A stretch of 64,000 bases of DNA from Clostridium_AD sp050717545 (GCF_050717545.1 NZ_JBOITN010000029.1:96802-160801); one strand, 5' to 3'. Positions 52,100 to 61,480 are shown, counted from the stretch's first letter. Numbers and translations: made by a program. The notes: a model not told the origin generated them from the sequence alone.

Positions 52100-52825
52100 T
52101 TATTGTATATTTTTGCCTTTTTGTTTAAGGAAGTTTATTAATCTTTCTTCATCTGTATTAACAATAAGTTCTTCTGGCATATCGATATCTTTAAGCATTT
52201 GTTCTACAGCAGCGAAATTTCCTATGGAATAACAGAAATGAGCATCACTATTAACAATAATTTTAACATCAAATTCCTTGCAAAGTTTTGCTATTCTAGT
52301 ACAATTTATGTCGCTACCTATTCTTGAAGTTAGAAAAGAACTGTTGTTTATTTCTATTAATATATTTTTTTCTTTTGCTTTTTTTACAATTAGTTCTTCA
52401 TGTATAGGAAATCTTGGGTTGCCGATATGTCCTAAAATATTAACAGAAGGATTATCCATAGTTTTAAGTATGGCATTAGTATTTAAGTCAATGTCACCTC
52501 CGCCCTCCATTAAAGGTTCATGCAAACTAACTATCATTATATCAAGAAGTTGTTGCCTTTCCACTTCGATATCAAGATTTCCTTCATAATCAATTATATT
52601 AGATTCACATCCATAAAGCATTTTAACACCGAACAATTCTCTTGGCAGAACTTTTAAATTGCCAAAATACCAAGGGTTAGGAGCTCCTGGCATATTAGGA
52701 CCATGATCTGTAATTCCCAGTATTTTAAGACCTATGTCACTAGCATATTTAGCATTCTCAAGTAAAGTACTATATGCGTGTCCACTTACGATAGTATGTG
52801 TATGTAAATCAGAAACAAAATTCAT
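52100..52825 (-). CDS. PHP-domain phosphatase, YcdX-like
   Basis: This is a 241-residue metal-dependent phosphoesterase. Metal ligands are in DLHTHTIVSGHAYST at the start, ITDHGPNMPGAPN, SLHEP, GHIGNPRF and VNSDAHF near the end, which is the trinuclear PHP pattern of the YcdX group. It is cytoplasmic; substrate unknown. It is the last gene of a minus-strand set with the YdjM-like and pentapeptide genes (79-base gap). Confidence 0.9.
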   Translation of the reverse strand: MNFVSDLHTHTIVSGHAYSTLLENAKYASDIGLKILGITDHGPNMPGAPNPWYFGNLKVLPRELFGVKMLYGCESNIIDYEGNLDIEVERQQLLDIMIVSLHEPLMEGGGDIDLNTNAILKTMDNPSVNILGHIGNPRFPIHEELIVKKAKEKNILIEINNSSFLTSRIGSDINCTRIAKLCKEFDVKIIVNSDAHFCYSIGNFAAVEQMLKDIDMPEELIVNTDEERLINFLKQKGKNIQ

Positions 52826-52904
52826 GTAATCTCTCCTTTAACTATTTCATTTGTATATGTTTAATTGTATACCTAAATTTATGTTTGTGCGTAATATGAT
52901 TTAA

Positions 52905-53963
52905 CTAAATTAATCTAAAGTCTACTCCATAAACAAGGAAACCTATTATAGCTACTGTAAATAAAAATAAAATATATATTACTTCAAACAAATTTCCATA
53001 TTCAGAGCCAGTGCTGATATGTGGTGGCAATCTAAGTTTTAACTTTCCGATTTTTTCTAGGGTTATAACAAATATATTACGAAATCCTAATTTTTTTAAT
53101 GCCTGTGCTATAAATCTTGGAAGTGAAAGAAATGGTACTCCTTCCTTAGTAAATATATCAGCCCAATATATATGGCTTATATAGCCTATAAAAAAACACC
53201 CTGTTAAATATTTTTGACCTAACTTGTCAAACACATATGATGCTGAAATAGTAAAAACAATAACACCTTCAATTGAATGTAAAAATGATCTATGGGGAAA
53301 AGCGGCAATGCAAATTAACAAAATACATATAAGGTATACATAAATATCGTTTATATTAGTGTAGTTATAAATTGCTAATATAATACTTACAATAACATAT
53401 GTTAACATCAAAGTTATCCTTTTAAAATTATGTGAGCTTTTACTTATTGATTTAGATAATTTTCTGTATACAGAACCAATTATGGGAATTTTTTTATAAA
53501 TTCGTTCATTTGTTAGTCCTAAAATCAAAAAAATCAGAGATAGGAAATATGTAAATACCTTAGCATATAGGTGGATATTCTCATAAGAATAAATATGAGA
53601 AAATTCACCTATATATTTTATTGATGTTAACCAATTTGTAATAGGGGTTATGTACCATAAAATTAGTGCGCAGGACCCAAGCCCCAACAATAATCTTAAT
53701 AAAAGCCTTAGTAAATCCCCTATATTATTTATTACTTTAGTACTAGCGCTTGTAAGGGGGTTAATTTGACTTATCATACTATTTTGACTGTCTGCATCAA
53801 CAATAAGTCCTGAAACAGCTGCAGCCCCAAGGCCCATAAGGGTTATCCCCATTGGAATACGTATATATCTATTGTTGAAAATTATCATTGAATTAATAGC
53901 AGGTATTGTTGCTACAATTGCATATGATAACATTGCTATTTTTTGATGTGATCGCCCATTCAT
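52905..53963 (-). CDS. YdjM-like membrane protein (metal-dependent hydrolase family)
   Basis: This is a 352-residue integral membrane protein of the LexA-binding, inner membrane-associated hydrolase group (YdjM, PF04307). The N-terminus NGRSHQKIAM and the later FPHRSFLHSIEGVIVF and YISHIYWADIFTKEG hold the conserved His/Asp residues. About eight hydrophobic segments. It precedes the PHP gene and follows the pentapeptide gene by 45 bases, so the three may be one operon. Enzymatic function is not proven for the family. Confidence 0.85.
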   Translation of the reverse strand: MNGRSHQKIAMLSYAIVATIPAINSMIIFNNRYIRIPMGITLMGLGAAAVSGLIVDADSQNSMISQINPLTSASTKVINNIGDLLRLLLRLLLGLGSCALILWYITPITNWLTSIKYIGEFSHIYSYENIHLYAKVFTYFLSLIFLILGLTNERIYKKIPIIGSVYRKLSKSISKSSHNFKRITLMLTYVIVSIILAIYNYTNINDIYVYLICILLICIAAFPHRSFLHSIEGVIVFTISASYVFDKLGQKYLTGCFFIGYISHIYWADIFTKEGVPFLSLPRFIAQALKKLGFRNIFVITLEKIGKLKLRLPPHISTGSEYGNLFEVIYILFLFTVAIIGFLVYGVDFRLI

Positions 53964-54008
53964 CTTATGTACTCCTTACCTCATCTAATGTCATTTTTGA
54001 AAAATTAA

Positions 54009-54650
54009 TTACATATTGTTATTTAAATATTTTACTATATAACTTAATGTGTGAAAATCACAATTAAGTTCATCTTGCACTATGTTTAAACCATTAATTA
54101 AAGTAAGTTCGTCAAAATTTTCTAATAATATCATTAGATTTATTACGTTAATGCCACCATTTTTTGTATCAAGAACTCTTGCAGCTTTTACATATTTGTT
54201 CTTCATTACATTAATAACAGCTGTTTCAAGATCCTTGCTTATTTCTAATAATGGCATTTCATCGTAAATTTTAATGCCTGGATTTTTAACATTAAGATTA
54301 ATAGCTTTCGTAATATCAGTTGAAAGAAATATTGTGTTTTTAAACTGAGCATCTTTAAAATCGGCACCTTCTAAATTTACAGAATCAAATAAAGTGTTTT
54401 CAAATATAGCTTTTTCGAAATCACTGCCTTTTAAGTTGGTACCAATAAATTCTGCCCATTTAAATGTGCATTCATAAAAAACACAGGATTTAAAATGTGC
54501 ACCTCTAAAATTTACAAAATTAAAATTAGAACCAGAAAACTCACAATTATAGCAATTGCTTCTCTCAAGATTTTTATACATAAAGTTTTTATCTAGTTTC
54601 TCTATATTGTTGTATATAAAATTACCTTTAACACTTTGATTTTTACCCAT
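54009..54650 (-). CDS. Pentapeptide-repeat protein
   Basis: This is a 213-residue protein. Residues from about 25 to 120 contain about 18 A(D/N)LXX-type pentapeptides, such as CEFSG SNFNF VNFRG AHFKS and GTNLK GSDFE KAIFE, which should form a right-handed square beta helix. A helical C-terminal part follows. Some such proteins protect DNA gyrase, but most have no known role. The ATG at 54650 is chosen because GGAGG is six bases upstream. Its predicted leader holds a terminator-like hairpin. Confidence 0.85.
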   Translation of the reverse strand: MGKNQSVKGNFIYNNIEKLDKNFMYKNLERSNCYNCEFSGSNFNFVNFRGAHFKSCVFYECTFKWAEFIGTNLKGSDFEKAIFENTLFDSVNLEGADFKDAQFKNTIFLSTDITKAINLNVKNPGIKIYDEMPLLEISKDLETAVINVMKNKYVKAARVLDTKNGGINVINLMILLENFDELTLINGLNIVQDELNCDFHTLSYIVKYLNNNM

Positions 54651-54663
54651 TTTTAACCTCCAC

Positions 54664-54683
54664 GGCAAATACATTTATTTGCC
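54664..54683 (-). promoter_or_regulatory. Hairpin next to the pentapeptide gene RBS
   Basis: GGCAAATA pairs with TATTTGCC (8 bp, 4-base loop), ending about five bases before the GGAGG site. It could affect translation or compete with the upstream terminator stem. Confidence 0.35.
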
Positions 54684-54702
54684 TTCCTTAAATTAATAAA
54701 CC

Positions 54703-54745
54703 TTAAAAAACTCCTAACCAATTTTAAAAGAGGTTAGAAGTTTTC
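54703..54745 (-). terminator. Terminator-like hairpin inside the pentapeptide gene leader
   Basis: On the minus strand AAAACTTCTAACC pairs with GGTTAGGAGTTTT (one G-U) and six T follow. It lies between the predicted promoter and the gene, so it may act as an attenuator. Nothing on either strand ends just before it. Confidence 0.55.
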
Positions 54746-54758
54746 ATATTCATATTAA

Positions 54759-54787
54759 ATGATATACAAAATCTTACCCAAAGTCAA
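54759..54787 (-). promoter_or_regulatory. Promoter of the pentapeptide-YdjM-PHP gene set
   Basis: On the minus strand TTGACT (54787-54782) and TATCAT (54764-54759) are 17 bases apart. Confidence 0.5.
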
Positions 54788-54826
54788 TAATTTATTGGAT
54801 TTTATCTATAATTATAAATCACATAA

Positions 54827-54869
54827 TTAAATCATCCCCTGCTGAGCTGAAATGTCGTTAAACAATTAA
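54827..54869 (+). repeat. Dispersed about 43-bp repeat, copy B
   Basis: This copy matches copy A (10492-10534) along 43 bases and copy D (24781-24813) in reverse, and contains the 16-mer also found near 43927. Confidence 0.65.
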
Positions 54870-54952
54870 TGCATTAATCATAATTTCAAAAATAGTAGCA
54901 TAATGATTTTTAGATATCAATATGCTGGATATATATTGTTACAAAGTTTTTT

Positions 54953-55012
54953 TATGTAGAGCTACATAGAATTGCATGATATAATTGGTTAATGATTTAA
55001 AAAATCATTAAC
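54953..55012 (+). promoter_or_regulatory. Palindromes upstream of the his operon
   Basis: Palindrome 1, TATGTAG-AG-CTACATA (54953-54968), is followed by TATAAT (54980-54985) and a second inverted repeat, GTTAATGATTT paired with AAATCATTAAC (54988-55012). They flank the likely -10 element and could be operators. No T-box or His-leader peptide is seen. Confidence 0.4.
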
Positions 55013-55119
55013 TATTGACTTTCTTAAAAAAAAATGGTAACCTTTTATTACATTATTGGTTTACAGTGATAAAGTATTAAAGTATTAAAGTAATAAATTA
55101 AAACTGGAGGAATGGAATT

Positions 55120-56412
55120 TTGAGTAATTGGAAAAGGCATATACCAGAAGGTTCAAGAGATATACTTTTTGAGGATTGTAATAATAAAATTAAGATTATA
55201 GATACACTTAGGAAATTAAATATAGATGCAGGTTATTTAGAGGTGTTGTCTCCAACACTAGAATTTTATGATGTTTTTCAGGGAGAGGATGTATCAATAG
55301 AGCAAGAAAAAATGTATAAGCTTTTTGATAATTCAGGAAGAATATTGGTTTTAAGGCCAGATATGACAATGCCTATAGCAAGAATTACTGCTACAAAACT
55401 TAGAGATTCTGCGTTTCCTCTTCGGATATGTTACAGTGGAAATATATTTAGAATAAATGAAAATTGGAATGGGAAGGTCAGTGAAATGACCCAATCAGGA
55501 ATTGAGATAATAGGAAGTGAAAGCCCAAAGGCCGATGCAGAAGTAATTATAACTGCAATTAAGGAACTTATAGCTATAGGGGTACAAAAATTTGAGCTTG
55601 AAATTGGTCAAGCAGAGTTTTTCAAAGGACTTGTTGAAGATATAGAACTTACAGAAAGCGAAATGGAAAGATTAAGAGGGCTTGTTGAAAATAAAAACTT
55701 TGGTGCACTCCGAGAATTCATACAGGATAAGCAAGGTATACTTGGATTAAAAAATGTAGAGGCATTAAAAAAATTGCCTGAGCTATTTGGTGGTATTGAA
55801 GTGCTTACAAAGGCAAGAATATTAACTCAAAATAAAAGAGCATTAGGGGCCATAGACACAATAGAAAAAATATATAAGAGAATAGAAAGTGTAGGTCTTG
55901 GTGAATATATTTCAATTGATTTAGGAATGGTACAACACATAGACTATTATACAGGCATAACATTTAGAGGATACAGTAGTGAAGTTGGAACTACAATTAT
56001 TAGTGGTGGCAGATATGATAATTTAATCTCAAAGTTTGGTGCATCTATGCCTGCTGTTGGATTTGCAATAGAAGTAGATAATATATTATCAGTTCTAGAA
56101 AAACAAGGGCGCAACAATAAGGTAGCTCCTGAGAAATTTATTATTCATTATGAAGATTCATTAATAGAAGGTGCATACAATCTTGCAACGAAAATTCGTA
56201 ATAAAGGTTTTACAACTGAGTTAAGTTTATTTGAAGAAAAAGAGAAAACAGTAGCTTATGCGCAGAAAAAAAACATAGATAAAATGATGTGTATATCAGA
56301 AAATGAAAAAGTTGAAATAACAAATATAATAAGTAAAAAAAGTTATATAGCAAGTTTTGAGGAATTTATAAATAGTTTAGATGGAACTATTAATGATTTG
56401 GAGGAAAAATAA
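55120..56412 (+). CDS. hisZ: ATP phosphoribosyltransferase regulatory subunit HisZ
   Basis: This 430-residue protein is related to histidyl-tRNA synthetase but is used as the partner of short HisG. It shows the HisRS-like motifs RPDMTMPIARI (motif 2 region) and the GGRYDNLISKFG loop, and lacks a full anticodon-binding match. HisZ and HisG form an octamer that does the first step of histidine synthesis. The start is TTG 55120, with CTGGAGG nine bases before; no ATG in frame fits. A four-codon frame ATG GAA TTT TGA overlaps this start. First gene of hisZGDBHAFIE, one-base overlap with hisG. Confidence 0.93.
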   Translation: MSNWKRHIPEGSRDILFEDCNNKIKIIDTLRKLNIDAGYLEVLSPTLEFYDVFQGEDVSIEQEKMYKLFDNSGRILVLRPDMTMPIARITATKLRDSAFPLRICYSGNIFRINENWNGKVSEMTQSGIEIIGSESPKADAEVIITAIKELIAIGVQKFELEIGQAEFFKGLVEDIELTESEMERLRGLVENKNFGALREFIQDKQGILGLKNVEALKKLPELFGGIEVLTKARILTQNKRALGAIDTIEKIYKRIESVGLGEYISIDLGMVQHIDYYTGITFRGYSSEVGTTIISGGRYDNLISKFGASMPAVGFAIEVDNILSVLEKQGRNNKVAPEKFIIHYEDSLIEGAYNLATKIRNKGFTTELSLFEEKEKTVAYAQKKNIDKMMCISENEKVEITNIISKKSYIASFEEFINSLDGTINDLEEK

Positions 56413-57062
56413 TGAAAGCAATACGGATAGCATTAACAAAAGGAAGATTAGAAAAATATGCTGTTTCAATGTTTGAAGGAATCGGTATAGACTGCACAGA
56501 GCTTAGAAACAAAGGCAGAAAACTAATTCTTAAAGATGAAAAAAACAATATAGAATTTGTACTAGTTAAGTCTACAGATGTTTTAACTTATGTAGAACAT
56601 GGAGCTGCAGATATTGGAATTGTTGGCAAAGATACTTTAATGGAACAGAACAAAGAATTTTATGAAGTAGTGGATTTAAAAGTTGGAAAATGTATGTTTG
56701 CTGTGGCAGCATTACCAAGTTTTAAAAGTTATGATGGATATAATCGTAAAAAGATAGCTACAAAATACCCAGCGGTAGCTAAAGAGTACTTCAAGAAAAA
56801 CAATGAAGATGTGGAAATTATTAAACTTGATGGGTCGGTGGAACTTGCTCCAATACTCGAGTTATCTGATGCCATTGTAGATTTGGTAGAGACGGGAGAT
56901 ACTTTAAAAGAAAATGGATTGATTATAATAGAGAAAATATGTGATATTAGTGCAAGAATGATTGTAAATAGAGCCAGTATGAAGATGAAAAAAGAAAAGA
57001 TAAGTAAATTAATATTAAAGGTTCAACAATATGTGGATGAAAATGAGGTGACATCGTTGTGA
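56412..57062 (+). CDS. hisG: ATP phosphoribosyltransferase HisG, short form
   Basis: This is a 216-residue catalytic subunit (EC 2.4.2.17) joining PRPP and ATP. The length is the short HisG type without the regulatory C-terminal domain, which explains hisZ beside it. Motifs include ALTKGRLEK at the start and the PRPP-binding EIVDLVETGDTLKENGL-like stretch (here DAIVDLVETGDTLKENGL). It overlaps hisZ by one base and hisD by four. Feedback control by histidine would act through the HisZ complex. Confidence 0.95.
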   Translation: MKAIRIALTKGRLEKYAVSMFEGIGIDCTELRNKGRKLILKDEKNNIEFVLVKSTDVLTYVEHGAADIGIVGKDTLMEQNKEFYEVVDLKVGKCMFAVAALPSFKSYDGYNRKKIATKYPAVAKEYFKKNNEDVEIIKLDGSVELAPILELSDAIVDLVETGDTLKENGLIIIEKICDISARMIVNRASMKMKKEKISKLILKVQQYVDENEVTSL

Positions 57063-58351
57063 TAAAAATTACGAAGGCAAATAGTAATGAAGGAAAAGAA
57101 TATATAGAATTTCTAAAGAAACGATCAGAGGAGCTGCAAAAGGATGTAAGCATAGTAGTTGACAAAATCTTAGCAGATGTAAAGGCTAGAGGCGATGATG
57201 CTATAATAGAATACACTCAAAGATTTGATAGTGAACTTGTTACGGATAAAAATATTATTGTAACATCAGAAGAAATTAAAGATGCATATAAAATAGTAGA
57301 TCAGGATTTTTTAGAAGCAATAACGCTTGCGAAAAAAAATGTTTTAGAATTCCATGAAAAGCAAAAGAGAAACGCTTGGATGATGACAAAAGAAAAGGGC
57401 GTTATTTTAGGCCAAACCGTAAGAGGCCTTGAAAGTGTTGGGATATATGTACCTGGTGGCACAGCATCATATCCATCATCAGTTATTATGAATGCAATTC
57501 CAGCAAAGGTTGCAGGTGTTGAGAATTTAGTTATGGTAACACCTCCTCTTAAGGATGGAAGTATTAATCCTCATATTCTTGTAGCGGCGGATATAGCAGG
57601 CGTTGATAAAATATACAAAGTAGGTGGTGCGCAGGCAATTGCAGCACTTGCATATGGAACACAAAAGATTTCTAAAGTTGATAAAATAGTAGGACCAGGG
57701 AATATTTACGTTGCTATGGCAAAGAAAAGTGTATTTGGGTTTGTTGCTATAGATATGATTGCAGGTCCTAGTGAAATATTAATTATTGCAGATGAGTTTG
57801 CAAATGAAAAGTTTATTGCAGCAGATTTAATGTCTCAAGCAGAACATGATGTTCTTGCGTCAGCAATGCTTATAACAACTTCAAGAGAATTTGCAGATAA
57901 GGTAGTGCGTGAGCTTGAAATCCAGATAAAGGATATGAGTAGACGCGAGATAATTAAAGAATCTTTAAATAAATATGGAGTTATCTTAATAACGCAGGAT
58001 ATAAAAGAGTCTATAGACCTTGCAAATAAAATTGCGCCAGAACATCTTGAACTAATGGTTCGCCAGCCGTTTAATTATCTAGGAGATATAAAAAATGCAG
58101 GTTCTATATTTTTAGGTGAATATGCACCAGAACCTTTAGGTGATTATGTAGCAGGCCCGAATCATGTTCTTCCAACTAGTGGAACTGCAAAATTCTTTTC
58201 ACCATTATCAGTAGATGACTTTATTAAAAAATCTAGTTATATATACTATACTAAAGAAGCCCTCAGAGGGGTTGAAAAACAGGTTATAAAGTTAACAGAA
58301 GTTGAAGGGCTTTCTGCTCACGGGAATTCGATTAAAGTGAGGTTTAAATAA
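57059..58351 (+). CDS. hisD: Histidinol dehydrogenase HisD
   Basis: This is a 430-residue zinc enzyme for the last two steps, histidinol to histidine with two NAD+ (EC 1.1.1.23). Conserved parts are GIYVPGGTASYPSSV, the zinc/substrate stretch MSQAEHDVLASA, and the C-terminal GLSAHGNSIKVR. Its GTG start overlaps the hisG TGA by four bases, consistent with coupled translation. Confidence 0.97.
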   Translation: MIKITKANSNEGKEYIEFLKKRSEELQKDVSIVVDKILADVKARGDDAIIEYTQRFDSELVTDKNIIVTSEEIKDAYKIVDQDFLEAITLAKKNVLEFHEKQKRNAWMMTKEKGVILGQTVRGLESVGIYVPGGTASYPSSVIMNAIPAKVAGVENLVMVTPPLKDGSINPHILVAADIAGVDKIYKVGGAQAIAALAYGTQKISKVDKIVGPGNIYVAMAKKSVFGFVAIDMIAGPSEILIIADEFANEKFIAADLMSQAEHDVLASAMLITTSREFADKVVRELEIQIKDMSRREIIKESLNKYGVILITQDIKESIDLANKIAPEHLELMVRQPFNYLGDIKNAGSIFLGEYAPEPLGDYVAGPNHVLPTSGTAKFFSPLSVDDFIKKSSYIYYTKEALRGVEKQVIKLTEVEGLSAHGNSIKVRFK

Positions 58352-58387
58352 AAATACAAATATCCTATAAAAAAAGGAGATATATAT

Positions 58388-58978
58388 ATGATAGAAAGAC
58401 AAGCGAAAATACTCAGAGAAAGTAATGAAACAAATATAGAAGCCCATATAAACTTAGATGGTTCTGGAAATTATGAAGGTGATACAGGAATTGGTTTCTT
58501 TGATCATATGTTAAACCTTTTTGCAAAACATGGACTATTAGATCTATATGTTAAGGCTGTAGGAGATTTATTCGTAGATTCTCATCATACAATTGAGGAT
58601 GTTGGAATAGTAATTGGAATGGCTATTAAAGAGGCACTAAAGGGTAAAGAGGGAATAAAACGTTATGGCACTAGTTTTGTACCTATGGATGAAACATTGG
58701 CCACTGTATCACTAGATTTAAGCGGTAGAGCCTATCTTGTATTTGATGCTGAGTTTACTGTAGATAAAATTGGAGGTTTCGATTGTGAAATGGTTGAGGA
58801 ATTTTTTAGGGCTATTGCAACAAACGGTGGAATAACACTTCATGCAAGAGTAATTTACGGAAAAAACAATCATCATATGGTGGAGGCTTTGTTCAAAGCT
58901 TTAGGAAAAGCATTAAGTGAAGCATTAACTTATGATAAAAGGATAAAAGGAGTATTATCTACAAAAGGATCTTTATAA
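58388..58978 (+). CDS. hisB: Imidazoleglycerol-phosphate dehydratase HisB
   Basis: This is a 196-residue monofunctional dehydratase (EC 4.2.1.19), without the histidinol phosphatase part found fused in enterobacteria. Manganese-binding motifs are GFFDHMLNLF, DSHHTIEDVGI and GKNNHHMVEALFKALG. AAAGGAG stands before the ATG. A histidinol-phosphatase gene is not in this operon; the PHP protein at 52.1 kb is YcdX-like rather than HisK-like. Confidence 0.97.
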   Translation: MIERQAKILRESNETNIEAHINLDGSGNYEGDTGIGFFDHMLNLFAKHGLLDLYVKAVGDLFVDSHHTIEDVGIVIGMAIKEALKGKEGIKRYGTSFVPMDETLATVSLDLSGRAYLVFDAEFTVDKIGGFDCEMVEEFFRAIATNGGITLHARVIYGKNNHHMVEALFKALGKALSEALTYDKRIKGVLSTKGSL

Positions 58979-58989
58979 GGAGGAAAACT

Positions 58990-59592
58990 ATGATAGGTAT
59001 AGTTGATTACGGTGTTGGAAATTTAAATAGCGTTCAAAATGCACTTAATTCTATGAATATTAAATCAATCATTTCATCAGATGCAGGGGTTATATCAAAG
59101 TGCAGAAGTATTATCGTTCCAGGAGTAGGTGCTTTTCCGGATGCAATGAAGAATATGAAGGTTTCGGGGCTAGATAGGGTAATTAAAGCAGCAGCGAAAG
59201 AAGGAAAACCAATTCTTGGTATATGCCTTGGAATGCAGCTTTTTTTTGAAGAAAGTGATGAAGTTGAAAAATGTGAAGGACTAGGATTATTAAAAGGAAA
59301 CATAATAAAACTAGAAGGTTCTATAAAAATTCCCCATATGGGATGGAATAGTTTATCTTTTGAAACTCCTTCGCCACTTCTAAAAGGAATAGAAGAAAAT
59401 GAGTATGTATATTTTGTTCATTCTTATTATGTTGTAAATTGTGAGGAAGGTATTACTAATGCTTATAGCATGTATGAGAAAAAGATACCTGCGATTGTAA
59501 GCCACGGTAATATATTCGGTATGCAGTTTCATCCAGAGAAAAGTGGCGAATTTGGGCAAAAATTACTCAAAAACTTTGTGGAGGTTATATAA
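58990..59592 (+). CDS. hisH: Imidazole glycerol phosphate synthase subunit HisH
   Basis: This is a 200-residue class I glutamine amidotransferase that gives ammonia to HisF. The nucleophile Cys lies in LGICLGMQLFFE and the His-Glu pair in GMQFHPEKSG. IVDYGVGNLNSV at the start is typical. GGAGG is before the ATG, and the stop shares one base with the hisA start. Confidence 0.96.
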   Translation: MIGIVDYGVGNLNSVQNALNSMNIKSIISSDAGVISKCRSIIVPGVGAFPDAMKNMKVSGLDRVIKAAAKEGKPILGICLGMQLFFEESDEVEKCEGLGLLKGNIIKLEGSIKIPHMGWNSLSFETPSPLLKGIEENEYVYFVHSYYVVNCEEGITNAYSMYEKKIPAIVSHGNIFGMQFHPEKSGEFGQKLLKNFVEVI

Positions 59593-60308
59593 TGAAGATA
59601 TTTCCAGCAATAGATTTAAAAGGTGGGAAATGTGTTAGACTTTTTCAAGGTGAATTTATGTCAGCTAAAGTTGTGGGAGAAGATCCACTTCAAACTGCCC
59701 TAAACTTTATGAATAAGGGCGCAGAATATTTACATATGGTAGATCTAGATGGAGCTTTAAAAGGATCTATTGAAAATTTGAATAGTATTGATAAAATTAT
59801 AAATGATTTAAAAATCCCTATTCAGCTTGGTGGTGGAATTCGAAGTTTAGATACTATTGATATGCTTATTGATAAAGGTTTAAGTAGGGTAATACTTGGC
59901 ACTGCTGCCTTAAATAATCCTTCACTAGTAAAAGAAGCAGTGAAAAAGTATGGAGATAAAATTGCAATTGGAATAGATGCAAGAGATGGATTTGTAGCTG
60001 TAGAAGGTTGGCAAAAAAGCAGTAAAGTAGAATACATAGATTTTGCAAAACAAATGGAGAGTATAGGAATTAAAACAATAATTTTCACTGATATAAGCCG
60101 TGATGGAACTTTGAGCGGACCTAATTTTGAAGCAACGGGTAAAATGAATGATGAGGTTACTTGTGATATTATTGCATCAGGCGGTATGAAATGTATTGAA
60201 GATATTAAGAAACTTAAGAAAATGAACATATACGGAGCAATTATAGGGAAAGCACTTTACAGTGGCAATATATCCCTTGAGCAAGCGATACTTGAAGGGA
60301 GAGGTTAA
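59592..60308 (+). CDS. hisA: ProFAR isomerase HisA
   Basis: This is a 238-residue TIM barrel that isomerises ProFAR to PRFAR (EC 5.3.1.16). The catalytic acid Asp8 is in FPAIDLKGGKCVRL, and the second Asp in TDISRDGTLSGPN. GGGIRSLDTI and SGGMKCIEDI bind the two phosphates. It sits between hisH and hisF, each gene nearly touching the next. Confidence 0.96.
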   Translation: MKIFPAIDLKGGKCVRLFQGEFMSAKVVGEDPLQTALNFMNKGAEYLHMVDLDGALKGSIENLNSIDKIINDLKIPIQLGGGIRSLDTIDMLIDKGLSRVILGTAALNNPSLVKEAVKKYGDKIAIGIDARDGFVAVEGWQKSSKVEYIDFAKQMESIGIKTIIFTDISRDGTLSGPNFEATGKMNDEVTCDIIASGGMKCIEDIKKLKKMNIYGAIIGKALYSGNISLEQAILEGRG

Positions 60309-60309
60309 C

Positions 60310-61071
60310 ATGCTTACTAAAAGGATTATTCCATGTTTAGATGTAACTATGGGCCGTGTAATGAAAGGAATAAACTTTATTAACTTAACAGATGTAGGAG
60401 ACCCCGTAGAAATTGCAGAGTTTTATAACAAAGAGGGAGCAGATGAAATTGTTTTTCTAGATATAACTGCAACTCATGATGGTAGAAAAACAATGATAGA
60501 TGTTATAAAAAGGACTGCCCAAAAGGTGTTTATTCCTCTTACAGTAGGGGGAGGGGTTAAGACTATAGAGGATTTTAAAGAAATTCTCAGAGCTGGGGCA
60601 GATAAGATATCTGTAAATTCTGCGGCTATTCGAAGTCCTGACCTTATAACCCAGGCTGCAAAAAAATACGGAAGCCAATGCGTTGTAGTTGCAATAGACG
60701 GTAAAAAAAATGATGATGGGTTAGGGTGGCATGTAGTTATAAATGGTGGAAGAATAAATACTGGACTAGATGCAGTAAAATGGGCGAAAAAAGTAGAAGA
60801 TTTAGGAGCAGGTGAAATACTTTTAACAAGTATGGATGCGGATGGAACAAAACAAGGGTATGATATAGAGTTTATAAATGCAATTACGGATATTGTAAAT
60901 ATTCCAGTTATTGCATCAGGTGGTTGTGGAAAAATAGAGGACTTTTATAACGTTTTTGAGGAAAGTGGAGCAGATGCAGCTCTTGCTGCTTCTTTATTTC
61001 ATTATAAAGAACTATCAATAAAAGAGGTAAAAGTCTATCTTAAAGATAAAGGTGTAGAAATTAGGATATAG
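60310..61071 (+). CDS. hisF: Imidazole glycerol phosphate synthase subunit HisF
   Basis: This is a 253-residue cyclase subunit; with HisH it makes IGP and AICAR. The catalytic Asp11 is in RIIPCLDVTMGRVMKG and the second, Asp130-type, in AIDGKK. GGGVKTIEDF and ASGGCGKIEDF form the phosphate sites. ATG 60310 is chosen because the protein then begins MLTKRIIPCLDV and GAGAGG precedes it; the open frame upstream lies inside hisA. Confidence 0.96.
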   Translation: MLTKRIIPCLDVTMGRVMKGINFINLTDVGDPVEIAEFYNKEGADEIVFLDITATHDGRKTMIDVIKRTAQKVFIPLTVGGGVKTIEDFKEILRAGADKISVNSAAIRSPDLITQAAKKYGSQCVVVAIDGKKNDDGLGWHVVINGGRINTGLDAVKWAKKVEDLGAGEILLTSMDADGTKQGYDIEFINAITDIVNIPVIASGGCGKIEDFYNVFEESGADAALAASLFHYKELSIKEVKVYLKDKGVEIRI

Positions 61072-61135
61072 ATATATTATAATTTAAATATTACAATGTA
61101 ATTATTATAATAAATAAAGAAATGTGGTGAAAAAC

Positions 61136-61480
61136 GTGGATGATATAAATGAAATACAATTTAACAATGGATTAGTACCTGCTATAGTGCAAGATGAGTG
61201 GAGCGGAGAAGTTTTGATGCTTGCATACATGAATGAAGAATCATTTAAGAAAACTATGGAAACTAAAACAACTTGGTTTTGGAGTAGGTCTAGGAAGAAG
61301 TTATGGAATAAAGGTGAAACATCAGGACATTTTCAACATGTTAAAAAAATAAGTTTTGATTGTGATGGTGATACACTTCTTGTTCAGGTAGAGCAAGTTG
61401 GAGCAGCATGTCATACTGGGAATAGAAGTTGTTTTTATAGAGATATTTTAATGAAAAAAAGTGATGGTGAAAAAAAATAA
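61136..61480 (+). CDS. hisI: Phosphoribosyl-AMP cyclohydrolase HisI
   Basis: This is a 114-residue zinc enzyme for the third pathway step (EC 3.5.4.19). Motifs are LMLAYMNEESF, TTWFWSRSRKKLWNKGE, and the metal ligands in SFDCDGDTLLVQV and GAACHTGNRSCFY. It is separate from HisE rather than fused. GTG 61136 is preferred because GTGGTG lies six bases upstream; GTG 61124 would add four residues. Confidence 0.94.
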   Translation: MDDINEIQFNNGLVPAIVQDEWSGEVLMLAYMNEESFKKTMETKTTWFWSRSRKKLWNKGETSGHFQHVKKISFDCDGDTLLVQVEQVGAACHTGNRSCFYRDILMKKSDGEKK

